The translations under genes and the position numbers were made by a program. A stretch of DNA of 7,719 nt, taken from the NCBI GenBank assembly GCA_964483045.1, contig CAYZZK010000046.1, positions 1 to 7,719 of the forward strand, read 5' to 3'. Every line of letters begins with the position of its first letter. Position 1 is the stretch's first letter. Positions 4,698 to 7,719 of the stretch are shown piece after piece. This DNA comes from JBBTYG01 sp964483045 (GTDB lineage Bacteria > Patescibacteriota > Minisyncoccia > UBA6257 > 2-01-FULL-56-20). A model generated the notes under the pieces. The model was not told the origin of the DNA, made no database searches, and saw nothing but the letters and a program-made list of their open reading frames with translations.

Positions 4698-5696
4698 CTA
4701 TAGCAACTCGCCGATGTCCAGCTTCGAGTACTCGCGGGAGTCACTCGCTGGCCGCAACTGCGTCAGCAGAACGCGCGTATAGGCCTCTGCGAATTGCTGG
4801 TACCTAGTACTCACTTCGGCGATTTCAGCAGTGGTGAGATCCGGATACTCCGGATCGGGCTCCGCTGCTTTGCGCGCAGCCATAACTTTCGCGTAATATC
4901 CATTCGCGATAAAAATCTCGCGAATCATCTCTTTAGAATAGTGAATGATCTCTCCCTCCCGCAGAGCGTCGGTAAGGACAAACCGATCTTCATCCGGCGT
5001 GCCGGCAGTGTCGAGAATCACCGGCCGACGGCGAGCTCCGAGACCACATTCTTTTTTGCCGTCGAAACGAGTGAAGCCAGCCCTGGACGCAACCAAGCTC
5101 AACCCCGCGTTGAAGCGGTGGATTATCCGCCAAATCCGATCTTCTTCATCTGTGGTGATTTTGGCCAGATCTCGCGCTTCTTCCGGCGTCAGCGGCCGAT
5201 CGAACTCTTCGCGCTTCGTCGTGTATCGCTGCTCCGGCCAGAACAAAGGCGTTCCGTCTTGTGGCGCCTCGTCGGTTTCGAAACCGAAATCGGTCGGCTT
5301 CTTTTTCCCGCTTCTCATATCCCTGCCGAGACTGCCGGCAACGTACGACCCATCAATGAATTCGAGGGGAAGAATGTAGCCCGTGGTTGTGAAATCGGTT
5401 TCGGCCGGCTCGAGAATCCGAAATTCTTTCACGTTGATAGTGATCGCATCAATCTGCTCGATGAAGTGTGTTTCGATCCCGAGCGCCTGCGCAATTTTGA
5501 ACGACTGCACCGCGCTCGCACAGAGCGCCGCTCCTTTCCCCGGAATCGTTTGATGATGTTCCCCCACATCGAACACGGAGAAGGTGTCTTTGAATCTGAA
5601 TTCCAGAATTCCCGCCTCCCTTCGATACACGTCACGGCTTGAACCGACATAGACCGGAATGTCCGATGCTTTCCCGGCAGTTTCTGCTTCTGTCAT
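4698..5696 (-). CDS. purC: Phosphoribosylaminoimidazole-succinocarboxamide synthase (SAICAR synthetase)
   Basis: Joins aspartate to CAIR with ATP to give SAICAR in de novo purine synthesis. 332 aa, longer than the roughly 240 aa of typical bacterial PurC. The N-terminal lobe has FRFKDTFSVFDVG (33-45; family pattern F.D..SAFD), IPGKG (51-55) and LGIETHFIE (72-80; family G..THF). Then come LPLEFIDGSYVAGSL (109-123; family E...RN..AGS) and RPLTPEEA (167-174). The nucleotide/metal segment is VILDTAGTPDEDRF (226-239; family ..DE..TPD.SRF), where the usual acidic residue after the Asp is Thr. The start is fixed by a GAAAGGA Shine-Dalgarno five bases before ATG. It lies 231 nt after the purH stop with a terminator between them, so it is probably transcribed separately; I found no convincing promoter in that gap. 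The long opposite-strand frames are shadows. Confidence 0.92.
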   Translation of the reverse strand: MTEAETAGKASDIPVYVGSSRDVYRREAGILEFRFKDTFSVFDVGEHHQTIPGKGAALCASAVQSFKIAQALGIETHFIEQIDAITINVKEFRILEPAETDFTTTGYILPLEFIDGSYVAGSLGRDMRSGKKKPTDFGFETDEAPQDGTPLFWPEQRYTTKREEFDRPLTPEEARDLAKITTDEEDRIWRIIHRFNAGLSLVASRAGFTRFDGKKECGLGARRRPVILDTAGTPDEDRFVLTDALREGEIIHYSKEMIREIFIANGYYAKVMAARKAAEPDPEYPDLTTAEIAEVSTRYQQFAEAYTRVLLTQLRPASDSREYSKLDIGELL

Positions 5697-5857
5697 AACG
5701 TTCCTTTCGTTTCAGTTGTTTTGCTTATTGTTCCGTTTTTCAGTTATCAATTTAACTGTGCCACTCACTATTGAACATCGCAAAGAAAAATACAAGAGAA
5801 AACTATCCTCGGCTCGTGGCCGTTTGACTCCGAAAGTCACCGGACTTAATAAGAAGT

Positions 5858-5910
5858 ATTTCGCCCAATGGCGAAATAAAAGGGCGCTACTTGATTTAGA
5901 AGCAGCGCCC
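5858..5910 (-). terminator. Intrinsic terminator after purH, with a second hairpin
   Basis: The stem gggcgctactt (5882-5892) / aagcagcgccc (5900-5910) pairs 11 bp with one G-U around a 7-nt loop and is followed on the minus strand by TTTTATTT. A second perfect hairpin, atttcgcc-caat-ggcgaaat (5858-5877), follows at once. It begins 18 nt after the purH stop. The remaining purH-purC gap, 5697-5857, shows no gene. Confidence 0.88.
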
Positions 5911-5927
5911 ACGATTCCCGCAAGGAC

Positions 5928-7517
5928 CTAGTGACGATAGAATCCCCGACACACCTTGTCGGGCAGCGTACAGAAAAGCACCATCGCATCGGAAAAGAAT
6001 TTCTTCACGGCCGCGTCTTTTACCGATCCCCGAGAAGCGAAGACCGCCCCGATGCCTGCAGATACAAGCGTCTGGGGCCCATCCGGTTCGGGAAAAAAGC
6101 TGTCTGAATATCCGACCGCGCCGGTCACGACATGATTACGAGCTCGATCGAGAGCAAGCCGAGCGGCATCCACTCGGGACTGCTGACCGACCGCATTGCC
6201 GATCAATTGCCCGTTAAGCGCGAGCGTAATAGTATTGCTGACGCTCGTTGAGCCCACCCCCCACGCGAGCACCATATCCCCTTTCACATCCTCGAGTCCG
6301 GCGCCGGTGACTTCCAGCTCGGGATGTGCGAGATCCAGAACAAAGGTGTAATTCGGCTGTCGGAGAAAACCTCCGCGAACCTGGCGGAAGCGAGGCGCAC
6401 GATCAAGAGTGCTTTTTGTAAGGGAACCCAACGCCGGATTTCGGAACATCCGGCATTTACCGGTTTTCGTCCGAGCCAGCGCCTCGATCGCCTCCTCGCT
6501 AAAGGAAGGGGCAATAACGCCATCCAGCATTCGCTTTGCCTCTCCGTGCATTCCATAGTGTCGAAGCACTGCGGCCTCATCGCTACCAATCGGAAAGTTC
6601 GTAATGACAAACCCGCCGAAAATTGCCACGAGATCTCCATCAAGCATACGTTCAAGAGCTGTACATGGAGATTTTGAAACTGCTGCCCCGCACGCATTGC
6701 CGTGCTTCACGCCGACCGCAATGCACGGCACGGTTCCGAAATTAACGTCGAACCCTGCGGCAATGTGCGTGATGGTTTGAACCAAACAATCCACGTCGGT
6801 GAAGTTGATGAGACTTGGCCCTTCGCCGCCCACCAGTTCGAACCGATGAAGCGCAAGCGGATCATCGGAGTCTGCAGCAAACAGCGCGGCCGGAGTCTGA
6901 TACGGATTTTCTCCGTACCGACATCCGGCGACCTGTGTACCCACGAACCCGTCTATCTTACCGCCGCTATGATAGCGTGCGGATTCGAGGCAATACTCGG
7001 CGACGATTCCTTCGGCTTTCGCGGCAAGCGAAGCGATAAAGTCAGAATTATTCGGCCGCCCATCTTTGAGCCACTGAATCACGACCGGGCGATCCGCCGG
7101 ATCTGCAATGACGATACGCCGCCCCTTTGCTGCTGATCGGAGCAACGTCGGCCCACCGATGTCGGTATTTTCAATGACAGATTCTGCAGTCGCTTCCGGT
7201 TTGCGGATCGCTTCCTTCAGCGGATACAAATCCACGCACGCGAGCCCAATGAACGGAAAACCGAGCTTTTCCAGCTCTTCCGTATGGTATGCAGTTGCCA
7301 GCAATCCACCATGGATTTCCGGCGCAAGTGTCACCACACGATGATCCAGAATTGGTCCCCGCCCAGTGATCTCGGCAATATCTTGAACCGCAAGACCTGC
7401 CTTCTTCAAAACTGCCGCCGTGCCCCCGGAGGAAATAATTCCCCATCCGAGATTAATCAATTCCTGCGCGAACTCGACAATTCCGGTTTTGTTATATACA
7501 GACAATAATGCTTTCAT
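5928..7517 (-). CDS. purH: Bifunctional AICAR formyltransferase / IMP cyclohydrolase
   Basis: Catalyses the last two steps to IMP: formylation of AICAR using 10-formyl-THF, then ring closure. 529 aa from MKALLSVYNKTG, near the usual family length. The N-terminal cyclohydrolase domain (about 1-195) has SSGGT (29-33), HRVVTLAPEIHGG (59-71), DLYPL (96-100) and NTDIGGPTLLRSAAKG (117-132). The C-terminal transformylase has RYGENPYQ (200-207), VKHGNACG (270-277, with the catalytic Lys-His), AIFGGFVITN (298-307), SNTITLA with GQQSRVDAARLA, SDSFFP (471-476) and a terminal YRH, matching the usual FRH ending. Divergent points: the family RVKTLHP is RVVTLAP, so a normally conserved active-site Lys is Val. 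The frame runs 42 codons further upstream to 7643, but family alignment supports the internal Met; an AGAGAGAG stretch precedes it as a weak ribosome binding site. Confidence 0.95.
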   Translation of the reverse strand: MKALLSVYNKTGIVEFAQELINLGWGIISSGGTAAVLKKAGLAVQDIAEITGRGPILDHRVVTLAPEIHGGLLATAYHTEELEKLGFPFIGLACVDLYPLKEAIRKPEATAESVIENTDIGGPTLLRSAAKGRRIVIADPADRPVVIQWLKDGRPNNSDFIASLAAKAEGIVAEYCLESARYHSGGKIDGFVGTQVAGCRYGENPYQTPAALFAADSDDPLALHRFELVGGEGPSLINFTDVDCLVQTITHIAAGFDVNFGTVPCIAVGVKHGNACGAAVSKSPCTALERMLDGDLVAIFGGFVITNFPIGSDEAAVLRHYGMHGEAKRMLDGVIAPSFSEEAIEALARTKTGKCRMFRNPALGSLTKSTLDRAPRFRQVRGGFLRQPNYTFVLDLAHPELEVTGAGLEDVKGDMVLAWGVGSTSVSNTITLALNGQLIGNAVGQQSRVDAARLALDRARNHVVTGAVGYSDSFFPEPDGPQTLVSAGIGAVFASRGSVKDAAVKKFFSDAMVLFCTLPDKVCRGFYRH

Positions 7518-7596
7518 AACGCTCTCTCTTTCTAGTTCCCCAAATATGTAGTTGTTAAGGGTTTTTGTTGTTTTTCGCAGCAAAACTGCTGGCCAT

Positions 7597-7625
7597 AGGG
7601 TATCAGCAACCGCGAACATTATCAA
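7597..7625 (-). promoter_or_regulatory. Probable purH promoter
   Basis: Minus strand: TTGATA (7625-7620, 5 of 6), a 17-nt spacer, TACCCT (7602-7597, with the key T, A and final T). It would give a leader of about 75 nt before the chosen purH start, which also argues against the longer frame. A small hairpin around 7579-7591 lies in that leader; no purine riboswitch core is recognisable. Confidence 0.5.
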
Positions 7626-7646
7626 TAGAAACCGGGCGTACAATTC

Positions 7647-7676
7647 TTGCGAAACGTCGGCTGACCCTGCTAGAAT
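7647..7676 (+). promoter_or_regulatory. Possible divergent promoter for a gene beyond the right edge
   Basis: TTGCGA (7647-7652), an 18-nt spacer, TAGAAT (7671-7676, 5 of 6). It points out of the window on the plus strand. No start codon or gene is identifiable in the 43 bases that remain. Confidence 0.35.
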
Positions 7677-7719
7677 GGGCTTGTTGGCGCGAAATTTGGA
7701 GTCGCCGTCATAAGTTATT

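Noticed and set aside
4794..5642. 282-aa plus-strand frame and 144-aa frame at 4945-5379
   Set aside because: Antisense shadows of purC, which has clear family motifs on the other strand.
5659..5931. 90-aa plus-strand frame across the purH-purC gap
   Set aside because: It runs through the purH terminator stem and the purC start region; there is no ribosome binding site.
7518..7643. 42-codon N-terminal extension of PurH
   Set aside because: Family proteins begin at the MKALLSVYNK-type start; the extension covers the predicted promoter and leader.

Overview
The window looks like a genome fragment from an ultra-small bacterium of the Patescibacteria (CPR, Parcubacteria-like). The reasons are a 23S rRNA gene with several large insertions and no 16S gene beside it, an ECF sigma factor paired with a DUF5667-type membrane protein, and very divergent purine genes. 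This placement is inferred from gene types only. Every main gene lies on the minus strand and reads right to left. The exception is one tiny plus-strand gene buried inside the 23S gene.

Right to left, the layout is: (a) 7517-5928 purH with its own promoter and a strong intrinsic terminator; (b) 5696-4698 purC with a clear ribosome binding site and its own terminator; (c) 4488-3973 an ECF sigma factor and 3908-2748 a single-span DUF5667-like protein, probably a sigma/membrane-regulator pair; (d) 2605-1651 a promoter with perfect consensus hexamers, followed closely by an intrinsic terminator or attenuator and a leader full of long inverted repeats, one of which encloses an odd tRNA-Ala(GGC); (e) 1651-1 the 5' portion (about E. 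coli nt 1-1095) of a 23S rRNA gene whose 3' part lies beyond the left edge.

The 23S gene carries three insertions. Two (800-897 and 1396-1501) are diverged copies of one palindromic element, in helix 25 and next to helix 9, both classic sites of bacterial intervening sequences. The third (443-688) is different. It is bounded by a perfect 18-bp inverted repeat and holds, antisense to the rRNA, a complete small gene: promoter-like hexamers, Shine-Dalgarno, a 35-codon ORF for a single-span glycine-zipper membrane peptide, and a rho-independent terminator. The pre-rRNA is therefore a natural antisense RNA to this peptide's mRNA. This is the best candidate for an undescribed system. A type I toxin-antitoxin-like arrangement with the antisense RNA built into an rRNA insertion is one testable reading.

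The two purine genes act at consecutive late stages of de novo IMP synthesis (PurC makes SAICAR; PurH converts AICAR to IMP) but are separated by a terminator. The sigma/DUF5667 pair probably responds to an envelope signal. The rRNA unit has no adjacent 16S, so 16S and 23S appear to be unlinked here.
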